Positions 44,535 to 55,066 of a DNA stretch of 64,000 nucleotides are shown piece by piece (the first letter of the stretch is position 1; each line of letters opens with the position of its first letter). This DNA comes from Thecaphora thlaspeos (lineage: Eukaryota; Basidiomycota; Ustilaginomycetes; Urocystidales; Glomosporiaceae). The notes under the pieces were generated by a model. That model was given only the letters and a program-made list of their open reading frames with translations. It ran no database searches and was not told the origin of the DNA. The position numbers and the translations under genes were made by a program. Location: NCBI GenBank assembly GCA_900291925.1, contig UWYS01000005.1, positions 248,001 through 312,000 on the forward strand, given 5' to 3'.

Positions 44535-46529
44535 ATGGCCCCTCCCGGAGGCGGCAGGGCCGGCGTGCATGGCAAATCCGAATCGATTCGCGCAAAGTCG
44601 GGGACCAAGCGACGCTTCAACGCAGCCGCCTCGAACCCCTTCGGCGGGGGCCCGTCAGCCTCGTCGTCGTCGTCGCTCGCCTCGTCACTCTCGTCCCTCT
44701 TTCAGCCCGCACCGCACGGAAAGGATGCCGCACTCGCAGCGCTGCTCGCATCCTCGTCCAGGCCGGCCTACGACCTCACCGCTGCGGCCAAGAGGGCAAA
44801 GACACACGGGCTTGGCCTAAGTGCTCTCGAGGAGGTCAGCAGCCAGAGCGCGGCGGCCGATGCCGTCAGACCCAAGCTCCTGACGGACAAAGGCGATAAG
44901 GGACGACCCGGTCCCTTTCCTGCTGCTTCTGCCGCAGCCGCTCCGCCTCTGCCTGCAACCGCTTCTATCGACCAGGCGGCGGCTAAGATAGCACCGAAGC
45001 AGGCGGACGCACTGGCACCGCCGATACAGAGAGGCACCTCCGCCAAGACCGAAGCTTGTCACACAGCAGCACCTTCGTCCGCCTCTCATGCGGCCGCTCT
45101 CAACCTCTTGCAGGGTACTTCCGCTTCTCCCTCGCCCCGCGGCACGCCGCAGCCTCCTCTGCACCCGCGCGACGCTGCTACCACCTCTGCCATTGCCGCC
45201 TCTTCCGCCAAGGCCGGGAGCAGCAATGTCAGCATCAATAGCAGTGCCGCACCTTGGCGCCTTTCTACACCGCAGCTCACCGCCCCACCTCTGCCCGCTA
45301 GCCGTAAGCCCGTCTTCCGACCCGTCCTCAACAGCCCGCTGATGGTCAACTGGCCCGACCTCCCCCAAGCAGCCTCGCAGACAATCCTGCACACCCTGCT
45401 CGATCTTCTCAAACATCCGCAATTACAGCCGCAGCTCGCCGCCTCCTTTGGTGGGAGCCGTAGCAAGGGCAAAGGCAAGGGCAAGGGCGAGGCTCAAGGC
45501 GCTTATAGCAAGGGTGTAAAGGCGACACAAGAGAGATCGACGAAGCGTCAGCGCACCGCCGGCGAAGAGGCTCCCGCACATGCCGCCAAGGAAAACAAGG
45601 CGGAACCTTGGTTCATCGCGGGCCTTAACTCGACCACACGATTGCTCGAAAGATCCGTCCAGTGGAGCATCGCCTCGTCATCGTCCTCGTCGACAACGTC
45701 CACCAGCGCTTCAACAGGGGACACTCCGTCACCGACCACGACGATCACGCACCTCTTCGTCTGCCGACACGACATTTCGCCACCGACGCTAGCCTCGCAC
45801 TATCCGATGCTAGCCTGCAGCGTCAACGCCATCTGCCACCCCGCTTCGCCGTCCTCATCCAACGGCCTTCGCCTCGTTCCTCTCCCCCTCTCCTCGGCCC
45901 CCCTTCTCGCCGAAGCGGTCGGCCTACACAGCCTCACCGTTCTAGCGCTGACGTCGCACCTACCCTCGCACCTACTCGGCCCTCTCCATAACGCCGTATC
46001 GACAGCCTCGTCGGCCACTCCACCACGCTCCCACACGGTGCTACGCAGTGACTGGATGGAATCTGCCGTCGCCGTCGCTCGATCCGTCGGACCACAGGCT
46101 TTCCCCCTCGTCCCTTCCCTCCCTCCAAGCGACAGCGAGGGCGCGAGCAGGCGCGAGGGTACGGTGTACGCAGAAGCGGTCCCACCGTCCATCAAGCTCC
46201 TTCGCACCACCCAACCAGCCGACCTCAACGCCTGTCGCGTCAAGAAGCGAAAGAAGAGGGCAGAGCGCAGCCTGAAGAGTCGTAGGAAACGAGAACTTGA
46301 CTTCCTCGCTGCCCGTCGAACCCGTCTGACCAAGAAGGTCTCAAGCGGCATGACGATCAAGCCGAGACGAACAAATAGCAAGCAGAGGAGAGAGGTCCTT
46401 ACGTCGTCGGAAAAGGGTCTGAGCGAAAAGGCTCGGCGCGTGCAGCGGAGAAGACAGCGGGAAAAGGCAAAATTGGGACAGCGAAAGGGAAAGGACAAAA
46501 CCGCTCTCACAAAGACGTCTTCGGCTTGA
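44535..46529 (+). CDS. POP3: RNase P/MRP subunit, Pop3-like
   Basis: Pop3 (Rpp38-like) is a protein of nuclear RNase P and RNase MRP, which mature tRNA and rRNA. One exon, 664 codons, ATG at 44535. The N-terminal half is low-complexity. A conserved start of the fold is PVLNSPLMVNWPDLPQ, and the kink-turn-binding-type core is GLNSTTRLLERSVQW, LFVCRHDISPPTLASHYPML, LVPLPLSSAPLLAEAVGL and LTVLALTSHLP. A serine-rich loop interrupts the core. The C-terminus is strongly basic (KKRKKRAERSLKSRRKREL), suiting RNA binding and nuclear import. It is much longer than yeast Pop3 (about 195 aa), mostly by disorder. Family assignment is fairly sure from the core; function is inferred from it. Confidence 0.8.
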   Translation: MAPPGGGRAGVHGKSESIRAKSGTKRRFNAAASNPFGGGPSASSSSSLASSLSSLFQPAPHGKDAALAALLASSSRPAYDLTAAAKRAKTHGLGLSALEEVSSQSAAADAVRPKLLTDKGDKGRPGPFPAASAAAAPPLPATASIDQAAAKIAPKQADALAPPIQRGTSAKTEACHTAAPSSASHAAALNLLQGTSASPSPRGTPQPPLHPRDAATTSAIAASSAKAGSSNVSINSSAAPWRLSTPQLTAPPLPASRKPVFRPVLNSPLMVNWPDLPQAASQTILHTLLDLLKHPQLQPQLAASFGGSRSKGKGKGKGEAQGAYSKGVKATQERSTKRQRTAGEEAPAHAAKENKAEPWFIAGLNSTTRLLERSVQWSIASSSSSSTTSTSASTGDTPSPTTTITHLFVCRHDISPPTLASHYPMLACSVNAICHPASPSSSNGLRLVPLPLSSAPLLAEAVGLHSLTVLALTSHLPSHLLGPLHNAVSTASSATPPRSHTVLRSDWMESAVAVARSVGPQAFPLVPSLPPSDSEGASRREGTVYAEAVPPSIKLLRTTQPADLNACRVKKRKKRAERSLKSRRKRELDFLAARRTRLTKKVSSGMTIKPRRTNSKQRREVLTSSEKGLSEKARRVQRRRQREKAKLGQRKGKDKTALTKTSSA

Positions 46530-46765
46530 CGGGCAGTTGCAGACCATGGTGTAAAACTATAATCTTTCGCGGTCGAGATTGGCATCGTCATCGTCGCCAG
46601 TACTACCAGCTGATTACAGTCGCGGGACGATGGGAGAGGGTGGGGAGATTGCGATATACCATAAGAGAATAAGAGATGAGTGGGGAAAAGAAAAGAACAA
46701 GCGCCAGACGATGGAGGTAGGCCATTGGCCATTGTATTCATATATGCGGGGCCCCCACGCACAGC
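46530..46765. other. Short convergent spacer
   Basis: 3' ends of the Pop3-like and Kes1 genes. I see nothing else in it. Confidence 0.5.
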
Positions 46766-48891
46766 TTAGTGCTCGGGAGCATCCTTGAACTCTCCATCGT
46801 CGTCGTCGTCGTCATCACGGTCATCGTCATCATTGACCACTTCTGCTGCTGCTGCTGCTGCTGGTGTAGACCGAGCAGTGGCCGAGGTGGTGGAGGCAGA
46901 CGCCTTGCCGTCGTATCTTTCGAGTCTATCCTCTCCATCTAGCGCCTGTTTGCCCTCTGCCGTCAGCTTGGGCCGTCCGTCCGAGATGTCAGCGTCAAAG
47001 AACCGTGGAATGAAGCTGCGGTGCGACGAGGAGAAATGGTGAGGGGAATGAATCGTTGTCAGTCAGCAAGCAGCACTAGCACCAAGGCGGTCATCGACAC
47101 GGCTGGCCGCACTCACGTCTCGCCGTTCCTCTTCCGCTCGGCGGCGGCGTCCCGCTGTCTCTGCTCGATGACCTGCTTGTTCTTAGTCGCCTGAATAAAG
47201 TCCTTTGCCAGGATGCTGCTCGTCACAGGCTCCCAGATCCGGCGGCTTTCGAGTTCGTCCATCGCCTCGAGCGGTCGCACCGCCTTTGCGATCGGGTCAA
47301 GATCTTCGAGATTCACGAGAAGCTTCGACTCCTTGTCGCCCTTGCGCTTGTAGGTGATCCGACCGCGCCAGCTCCCCTCGAAAATCGCTACCACCCGGTC
47401 AGCCGGGACCTGCTTGACCGTCGTGAACTCTTCCGGATCATCGGTCGCGTCGTACTCGTAAATGCAGCCTTCGGCGGCGTACTTGGCCTTCGACAGCCAG
47501 CTCTCGTCCTTGTACTCGACGATGGCCCGGAGGCGGGTGCCGTCGTCGTCGCCGCTCCTCTTGCCGTCGCGACATGTCACGTAGACGGTGTCGCAGATGG
47601 CCACCCAGAGGTTACCGCGGAGCAGACCGTTGATCAGTGCCGTCGGATGGGTGATCTGGTACTCTTCGCCCGCGGCGGCACAGCGAGCCTTGTCGGTGAG
47701 CCGGAGGAAGACGCCCTTGTTCTGCTCGCCGGGGAAGACCTTGACACCTGTGCAGCAGCAAGGAGGGTCAGCGGATTGTTGTGGAGAAGGACGAGGTCAG
47801 CAATCTATCCATCGCGCGGTGTCGCCTCGCTCGACCGGCTACCCACTCGTTCCTGTGAACTTGGCCCCGAGCTGGTCGACTCCATATAGCTCGACGCCGG
47901 CGTCTTCGGCCTCGCAGAAGAACGACGAGATCGGAGGGTGGTGGCTGACCTGCTCGGTCAAGAAGTTGATTCGCCGCTTCGCTGACGGTTTGCCGATCTC
48001 GCTCCCGCTCTTGGCAGTCTTGATGCTTCCGCCGGAGATCGACATCGCGTCCATGCGTAGATCCTCAACCGAGGCCTGAGCGGTCCCGGTAAGGCTGGAC
48101 GTCTCGGCCGCGCCGTTGCCCTGGGCGTCCTTGTCCTTCGAGTCGCCGTAGCCCTTCTTGGCGCGTCCGAGGAAGCGCGAGATCGACTTCTTGGTGCCGC
48201 CGCCGGCGTCGCTGCCGGAGCTTGAGCCCTTGCCCGCGCTCGTCGCCACCGGCTTCTCGTCGATGGGCGTGGGCTGGGCGGTGGGCGTCTCGCTGACGGG
48301 GTTCTTGTCCTTCCGCTTCTCGGTCCGCGGGGCAGCGGGCACGCTGACGGCTCCGTTGGCGAGGGGCATGGGCTCGGGGCTGTCGGTGGCGAGCGTCTGG
48401 ACGGGGATGAGCTTGCCGTCCTCCGAAATGGTCAAGGGATCGACGTCCCAGTGGCAGCGGAAGTGCTCGCCGAGGATCGAGTTGTAGGGCTTGCAGACCT
48501 TGCCTTTGACAAATTTGAGCTCCATGGTAAAGTGGAAGCGAAGGACGGCGAGGATGCGGTCGAGCGGGTCATCAAGGTCAGCGACGCTGGTGAAGATGTC
48601 GCCGCGGTCGAGGTAGGTCCAGTACTCGAGGTTGGGCGTGGGCTCTAGCAGGTTGGCCGGGAGCGAAAGGCGGATCGCGGCGATATCCTTTACGCCGACC
48701 ATGCGCTTGAGGATGCCGAGCAGCGTCTTGAGCTTACCCGAATCGCTCTGGTCCTTGTCGTTCGCGGCACCGAGCTCCTCGTCCTCGGTCCTGTTGACGG
48801 CCTCTGGAGCGGCGGCGATGTCGTCGGCGGTGGCGGCATCGTCCTTGGCGGCCAGGATCGGGCTCTTCCCGGGATCGGATTTGGCCGACAT
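46766..48891 (-). CDS. KES1: Oxysterol-binding protein homologue (Kes1/Osh4 type)
   Basis: Osh4/Kes1 proteins exchange sterol and PI4P between membranes. Exons, downwards: 48891-47847, 47747-47117 and 47015-46766, 641 residues. The ORD begins KTLLGILKRMVGVKDIAAIR then LPANLLEPTPNLEYWTYLD and has PYNSILGEHFRC. The signature EQVSHHPPISSFF sits near residue 311. It continues to ALINGLLRGNLWVAICDTVY and EGSWRGRITY. No PH domain, ankyrin repeat or FFAT motif is visible, so it belongs to the short group. Between DPLTISEDGK and RRINFLTEQV there is an insertion of about 130 Ser/Lys-rich residues. Yeast Kes1 is 434 residues. The C-terminus is acidic (poly-Asp). An ATG at 48891 is used; a longer version would need a non-ATG start. 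Confidence 0.93.
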
Positions 48892-50550
48892 GGTTTGCGC
48901 TTTGCTTGGCTGCTGCAAGGAAAGGCGGCCAGAGGAGGCGAGTTGCTAAGCCAGGCTCGAGGGTGACAGATGCGGGCTAGCCAGCGGCAAATAGGAAGAG
49001 GAAGGGCTAGAGCGGGTCCTGCCGAACGTCGAGGGCGGCCGTTGTGGTAAAGTGTGATGTGATGTGGGAGGAACGAGGCGAGAGAGAACGCCGAGGGTCG
49101 CTGCGGGTGCCGTGATCTCCTCGGATGATGGCCTATAGTGAAGCGCAGGCCTATTTGCGATCGGCTGGAGCCGAAGTCTGAGGAGCAAGCGAGTGCGGCC
49201 AAAGAGCGGTCTGTAATAGAGGCGACGTGAGATCCGTGGGATGGTATCAATCGAAAGATTGGAGGCGAGAATCGCAACGGGGAGACGTAGGGACTGGCGA
49301 GCAAAGGGGGTGTGGTGGCGGAACGAGGGAAGAGGCAAGCCGTCTAGATGGGTGGTGGTGGCGGTGGTGATGGGCGGCAGCCGCTTGTTGTAGCAGCAGG
49401 CGGCTCGTTAGCGTATTTGGAAGGAGGCAACCGGTTGGAGCTGATCAGACGAGGCGGACCACAGGGAGGTAGCAGTCGGAGGGCAGGAGTAGAGGTAGTG
49501 GTTGATGGGAGGGGTGTGAAGACGATGGCAGCAAAGTGCTGCGGGTGAGGCTGGCGGCTGCTTGTGTGTGTGTCCTGCGTGGGCGGGCGAAGCATGCGCA
49601 CGTAGACTGCCAGCCGGGGAGCGAGCGTCGACGCTTGCCTGTGCTTGGCGGCAGGCTGGGCCAGTGCTGTGCCAGCGTAGGGCCACAAGGCGGCGCGACA
49701 GGCGGGCGGGCGATTTGCTGAGCGTTCAGTTGGCCCATGCCCCTCCGCTCGCATCGGCGCACGCCTGGCGCGAGAAAAAGTGGAGACGCAGGCGACGTCA
49801 GACCCCCGTTAACGCTCGACTCCGCCCGCGACCTCGCAAGACACTCCATGTCGGATCTGGCCAGCATTCGCCTGGCACGACGCCCGCTCACGGAGCCGAA
49901 GCCGTCCTCTTGCTTCTGCCAGCGCAAACGTTGCGAAGCATGGCCTTTCTGTCCAGGTGCGGAGGAGCAAAGTCGGCGCTCAGCGAGGTCGAACCCCGCG
50001 CCCATCTTCTGCACGTGCGCATTCCCAAAGAGAGGCACTCAGTCGACAGGCAGCAGCGGGACAAACCGAGGCGGCGAAAAAGGTAGGCAAATTCTCGAGG
50101 GAAAAGGCCAGAGAGAAGTTTGCAAACTGCTTGCCCTTTACACTCAGACTCTGTAAGACAGAGAGAGGGTGTAGCTGATGGAGCGTCGTCAGTTCACCAG
50201 ACTCTGCTTGACGGCCACTCTCCGGGGAATTGGTTCGTTCTCAACTCTCAGTGCCGCCCTCTCGGCGCCGTCGGGGCCGACCCACGAGTCGCGCAACGCA
50301 ACGCAACGCAACGCAACGCAACGCATCGTTCCGCATCACATGGCGCCGCGACAATAGAGGGTACTGCAGGAATCGGGGAGAGCTTCAGGCTGGCGAGATG
50401 CGTGTTTCCCTCCGCCCCAGGGTCCCAGGGCGCGGGGAGCCGGGAGCCGTCGTTCCACCTTCCTGCCTACTATCACCCATCCACCTTCAACCTAGACCGG
50501 ACGCCTTTACGCTCCCATCCCTCCGGCCTCCTACAATCAACAGCCATCAG
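48892..50550. other. Divergent intergenic region (KES1 / Atg22-like)
   Basis: About 1.7 kb between divergent genes. It contains a CAACG-type pentamer repeat at about 50292-50325. Overlapping frames show no motif. I see no gene. Confidence 0.4.
50292..50325. repeat. ACGCA pentanucleotide repeat
   Basis: About six copies of a 5-base unit, 230 bases before the Atg22-like coding region. Confidence 0.9.
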
Positions 50551-52229
50551 ATGACAAACGATGTCGGCTCGCCCGACTCAGAGAAGGCCAAGAAGGGCGA
50601 CGAAGGCGGCGACGTCTTCATACCTACTACATCGGTAATTCGGGGCTCGGCCCGTTCAACTTTGCGCCCAGCCAGTCCCAGAACCTGCTGAGCCAGCAGA
50701 GCATCCTCGTGGGCAACGTCCTCTGCGGCGGTGACGCGCAGCCGAACTGCCGCCTCAGCTGGGCCGGCAACGACCGGACGGTGGAAGGGATCGTGTTGCT
50801 GGCCAATGTCCTCTCGTTTGCCATCCAGGCGGTCCTTTTCCTCTCCATTGCAAGCTTCGCCGACTACGGGACGTTTCAACCCTACCTCCCGATGCTCAGC
50901 ATCATCGTCACCATCGGCATATCGTTCGGCTGGCTTGGCGTCACCGACCCTTCGCAGTGGCAGATCGCCATCGCGCTCTACATGGTGGGCTTGATTGGCT
51001 ACCAGCTCTGCCTCAGCTACTGGACGGCCGCCTTCCCCGGGCTCGCCAGGAATCTGCCCGAGATGAGGGAGGCCAGGGACAAGCTGCAGGACCGGCCGCC
51101 GAAGTTGACCGCCGACGGCTACGCCAACCTGTTGATGCTCTCGCTCAACCGCGTTTCAAATATAGCCTTTGCGGTCTGCTCGGGGGCGGCGAGCTCGTGG
51201 TGCTAGCTGTGATGCAGGGGATGCTCGAAGGGATTCACGCCGACCGCGACCAGGAGAGCAACACGAAGGCGCTCTCGGCCGTGGTGGCGTACAGCGCCGG
51301 CGTGTGGACGCTGTGCGCTATCCCCTGGTTCGTGCTCGAGAAGCGGAGGCCGGGCCAGCCGCTGCCGCCCAAGACCGACTACATCCGCGCCACCGGCCAG
51401 CAAGCGCTGCTGGCCGCCGAGCACCTCTGGCGGCTCAGTCAGACGCTGATCTACTTCATCTTCTACTTCCTCTTTAGCGACGCGCTCAACACGACGGCCA
51501 CCGTTATCGGGACGCTCCAGAACCAGGTCGTCTCGTACTCGACCACCAAGCTCAACCAGCTGCTGATTGTTGGCATCGCGGCGCAGGGCGTGGGCATCTA
51601 CGTGTTGTGAGTGCATTTTCTCTCCACGAGCCTCGCCCGCCAGACTGCTCGCCTTTGCTGACCTTGTTCGCCTCGCCACATCTGGCACCGTACGCCTTGC
51701 GACGACCACCAATAGCTGGCTGATCCAGAAGCGGTTCAACCTGTCGACGCTTTACATGTTCAGCTGGGTCGTCTTCTTCACCATGCTGCTGCAGGTCTGG
51801 GGCTTTGTCGGCATCTTTACGCAGCGCGTGGGCTTCCACCACGAGCTCGAGTTCTGGCTCTACCAGGTCTTTTACGGCCTCTTCGTCTGCCCCTGGTACG
51901 CGGTCAGCCAGACGATGATTTCGGAGGTCTCGCCAAAGGGCTACGAGATGCTCTTCTTCTCGCTCTTTTCGTTGATCGGCAAGACGTCAGCGTTCATCGG
52001 ACCGTTCGTGACGCAGGCCATCGCCGACGATACGGGCAACGCCTCGACGCCCTTCTACTTCCTGCTCGCGCTGTCGCTGGTGAGCACGGTGCTACTGGTG
52101 CCGCTCGACGTGCGCAAGAGCCGCCTCGAGCAGCACGTCGTCCTCGAGACCGAGGCCAAGGAGAAGAAGGTCGACGCCTCCATCACCAGTGTGGGCGCTG
52201 TGGACGCGGCGAACAGTCCGGCTGTATGA
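50551..52229 (+). CDS. Atg22-like major facilitator protein, frame interrupted
   Basis: A fungal protein of the Atg22/UMF family (PF11700 type), multipass transporters of which yeast Atg22 exports amino acids from the vacuole. The family blocks are complete but lie in three frames. ATG at 50551 opens a 20-residue hydrophilic start in frame 1. The first conserved block (YYIGNSGLGPFNFAPS) through NRVSNIAFAVCSG is in another frame (about 50625-51186). GGGELVVLAVMQGM to GVGIYVL is in a third (about 51187-51606). The last exon (51716-52229, intron 51607-51715) carries the RFNLSTLYMF, FFSLFSLIGKTSAF and TPFYFLLALSLV blocks. One added G at the five-G run 51182-51186 would join frames 2 and 3. No intron explains either shift. 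It is a young pseudogene or a sequencing error, with no other damage. Confidence 0.75.
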
Positions 52230-52928
52230 TATTCAGGCGCTCTTTGCCGCCGTGTATTAGTAGATGGCCGTCTCGTGGGCGAGGGGCCGCTTGGGTGCAT
52301 GCTTACGGGGGAAAGCTTTCTTTCTATGTCATGGTACGAACAATGTCATGGTACGAACGGATTCAGATGTGTGAGAGACGGATTGTGAGAGGGAGAGGCA
52401 CAGAGAGAGAGAGTGAGAAGGGGGCAGAGGAGAAACAGATGGAGGGTGCGGCGTCCCTTTTTGATGCGCAGCGAGCCGCGCCGTGCCGCCTTGGCGCGCG
52501 GCACAGCCTCGCGCTCGTCCGTTGCCTTCACTTTCATCGCTCCTCCTCCGGCCCTCTATGTAAGCTCTGTTGCTGCGCTTCTTGGCCGCCTGCCACCTGC
52601 CAGAGTGTCGCCACTGTCGTCGCCACTTGACTCCTCTTCGCGCCTCTACCACCACCATCATCATCATCACCACCACCACCACCATCATCATCATCACCAC
52701 CATCACCATCAAACACTCGCACAACCGACCGCAGCCTCCTAAGAACAAGTCTTCAACGAGAACTCCCCGTCCACACACAGACGGCGGACCTTCTTCCGAA
52801 TCACCGTCTCTGAGCCACGCAGCCAGCTTCTTGACCCGATCCGACTCTGCCCTACCCAACTCGTCCCTGCGCGAAACCACGCCGCAACTTCCGCCTAAGC
52901 CGAGCGGGCAGCACTCCAGTGCGAGGCG
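52230..52928. other. Intergenic region with CAC/CAT repeat
   Basis: About 700 bases between two plus-strand genes. It holds a triplet repeat at 52648-52712. The promoter of the RING gene must be here. Confidence 0.45.
52648..52712. repeat. CAC/CAT triplet repeat
   Basis: About 20 repeats of CAC or CAT, 220 bases before the RING gene start. It would encode polyhistidine in one frame, but I see no gene there. Confidence 0.9.
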
Positions 52929-54790
52929 ATGTCTGCGACCCCCACTGCGGCACCGACCCAGTTTCGGATAGATCAAGTCGTTCTGTACGATGACCATGCC
53001 AACAATGCCGCCAACGACGACACCGTCACCGACGCCAGGCGCGTACGCCGGAACCTGCTCCGCTCCACCTGGGCTGGCATCGGTCAGCTGACTCGATGGA
53101 GGAAGTTTATCCTCTTCTCCCGCCTCACCGTCTCGATGGTCCAGGTAAGGCTTCGCCCGCGGGGACAGAGTGGCGTTACTCACTACGCCTGATCGAGCGA
53201 CGAGAGTAGTAAGCCCAACCTGACCTCCGGGCCGTCCAACCCATTGTGATCCCTTCTTCGCAGATCCTCGCATTCACGCCGATCCTCTGCCTCGGATCCT
53301 CGCACGGCGGCTCCTACACGCCCGGCGAGTACTGCAACCCGCAGCCAATGTTCATCTATCTGCTGCTGCACGTCCTCCGACTGGTGGCGACGGTGCCGTC
53401 CGACCTCTACCTCGGCCTCAGCCCGCACCGCGCCAATGGGGCGCACCGCCTCAACGCTCGCGCCCGCGCCCAGCTCGAGCGCGAGCGCGCCGTCGGCTCG
53501 CTGCTGTGGGACGTGCGCATCAACCGCCTCTCGAACCTCTTCACCTTCCTCAACATCGCCCTGTTTGCCATTGGCAACTTTGTCGTTTTCAGCTCGACCG
53601 AGTGCTCGGAGCCGCCGGCCGATAGCGTCCCGCTCTTCTTTGCCTCGCTGACGGCGCTGATCGTCTCGTACATCATCCTGCTCGAGATCACCATCCTCCT
53701 CGTCCTGCTGGTCTGCGCGCTGCCGCTCCTCATCTTCATCATGCGGGCGCTCGGGATGAGCGACAGGCTGCCACAGCGAGGCATCCGACCGTCGACCAGG
53801 AAGCTGGATCAGGCCGAAGTGGACAAGCGCGTCAAACTCGTCTACTTCACGCCGGCAAAGGAAGACCTGGCGGACGAGCGGGAGGGAGGAGGATCGATGG
53901 CGGCGGCGGTGGTCGAGGCGGGAGAGAGGGTGAAGCGATCGTCGCTGGACCAGCTTCAGCGTGCCATCGGCGTAGCTCAGGCGATTCCTGGGGGCTCTCA
54001 CGTCCAGCCGGGCTCTCGCGCCCACGCTCTGATGGCGGCGAGCGTGTCGCTGCCGCCTTCTCGACCAAGCACCCCTGGCGGCGAAGGAGGACCACCGACC
54101 TCGCCCGCCGCGGAACTGCCGCAGCTCGGTCGCACCGCCACACGCACCAGCATCGTCGCTCCGTCCCAGCTTCGCCGCGGACTCGGTCGACTGAAGCGAC
54201 TCTTCTTCCCGCGTCGTGCGGCGACCAAGGCCATCGGGACGGGCGAGTCGTCGGATGCCAAAGAGCAGCAGGCACAGCAGCAGCAGCAACAGCAGCAGCA
54301 GCATCAGCGCCAGGATAAGAACGAGATCCCGCAGCACAGGCGCAGGAAGCTCGCCTACCCGCTCTTGGCCATCCCGGCGCACAGGGCGACGTGTTCCATC
54401 TGCCTGAGCGATTTCGAGGAACCCAGCCTGGACCTCGACGACAGCGAGCCGGAACCGCTGAGACACCTCGAGTGCGGTCATGTCCTGCATGTGAGTACGA
54501 CGTCCCTCTCTCCCTTTGGCCCCGTTTTTACGAGATTCGCACGAGCGGCCGGTTAAATTCTGCTCTGGCTCGTGTCCTCTCCGCATCGACAGAAATCGTG
54601 TGTCGACGAGTGGTTCACAACCGTGTCAGCCCGCTGTCCCGTCTGCCAGAGACCCATCGTCCCAAACGTCTCGGAGCGTGATGCCGCCAACAACGTCGAC
54701 GAGGACGTCGAAGCGCAGCACGGAGCTGATCGCCGCGACGGCGACGCTGCACCCCAGATTCCCTTGCAGCGCCTCAGGTCCAATCTCTGA
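52929..54790 (+). CDS. Multipass membrane RING-H2 finger protein (putative E3)
   Basis: Probably a membrane-bound ubiquitin ligase. Exons 52929-53144, 53264-54490 and 54593-54790, 546 residues. At least four hydrophobic segments follow each other between about residues 70 and 240 (first FSRLTVSMVQILAFTPILCL, last LEITILLVLLVCALPLLIFI). A long linker with a polyglutamine tract leads to a C-terminal RING-H2 finger: CSICLSDF, then a 20-residue Asp/Glu-rich loop, LECGHVLH|KSCVDEW across intron 2, and CPVCQRP, so the C3H2C3 ligands are present. The layout (N-terminal membrane domain, C-terminal RING-H2) fits the large fungal group of uncharacterised RING membrane proteins. The substrate and exact membrane are unknown. 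Intron placement between the two His ligands and the Cys was checked by frame. Confidence 0.82.
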
Positions 54791-55066
54791 ATACCCTCCC
54801 TCTCTCTCATTCATCCCGATGATTGGCCAGCCCTGTACTTGTACCAGTACCCCCATGTGCGTCTTTCGAATGGGTTCGAGAAAAATGGAAAGGCGTCTTC
54901 TATCTTGAAGCGGAACGATGGAGATGGACGTGCTTGGAAATTGCAATGGTGGAGTGAGGTATCATGAGACAGGTACGATGAACGAGACGGGTTGGAGAGG
55001 ATGCAAGTTGGAATAAAGCGAGAGGAATAAGGAGGGCAGGCGAGGCGGCCGGCTGGGGATGGGCGC
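54791..55066. other. Short convergent spacer
   Basis: 3' ends of the RING gene and the Meh1-like gene. I see nothing else in it. Confidence 0.5.

Noticed and set aside
52413..52742. Frame encoding about 17 consecutive histidines
   Set aside because: It is the translation of the CAC/CAT repeat; the rest of the frame shows no motif.
53183..54586. 467-codon minus-strand frame opposite the RING gene
   Set aside because: Antisense shadow; the plus strand has the transmembrane segments and RING ligands.
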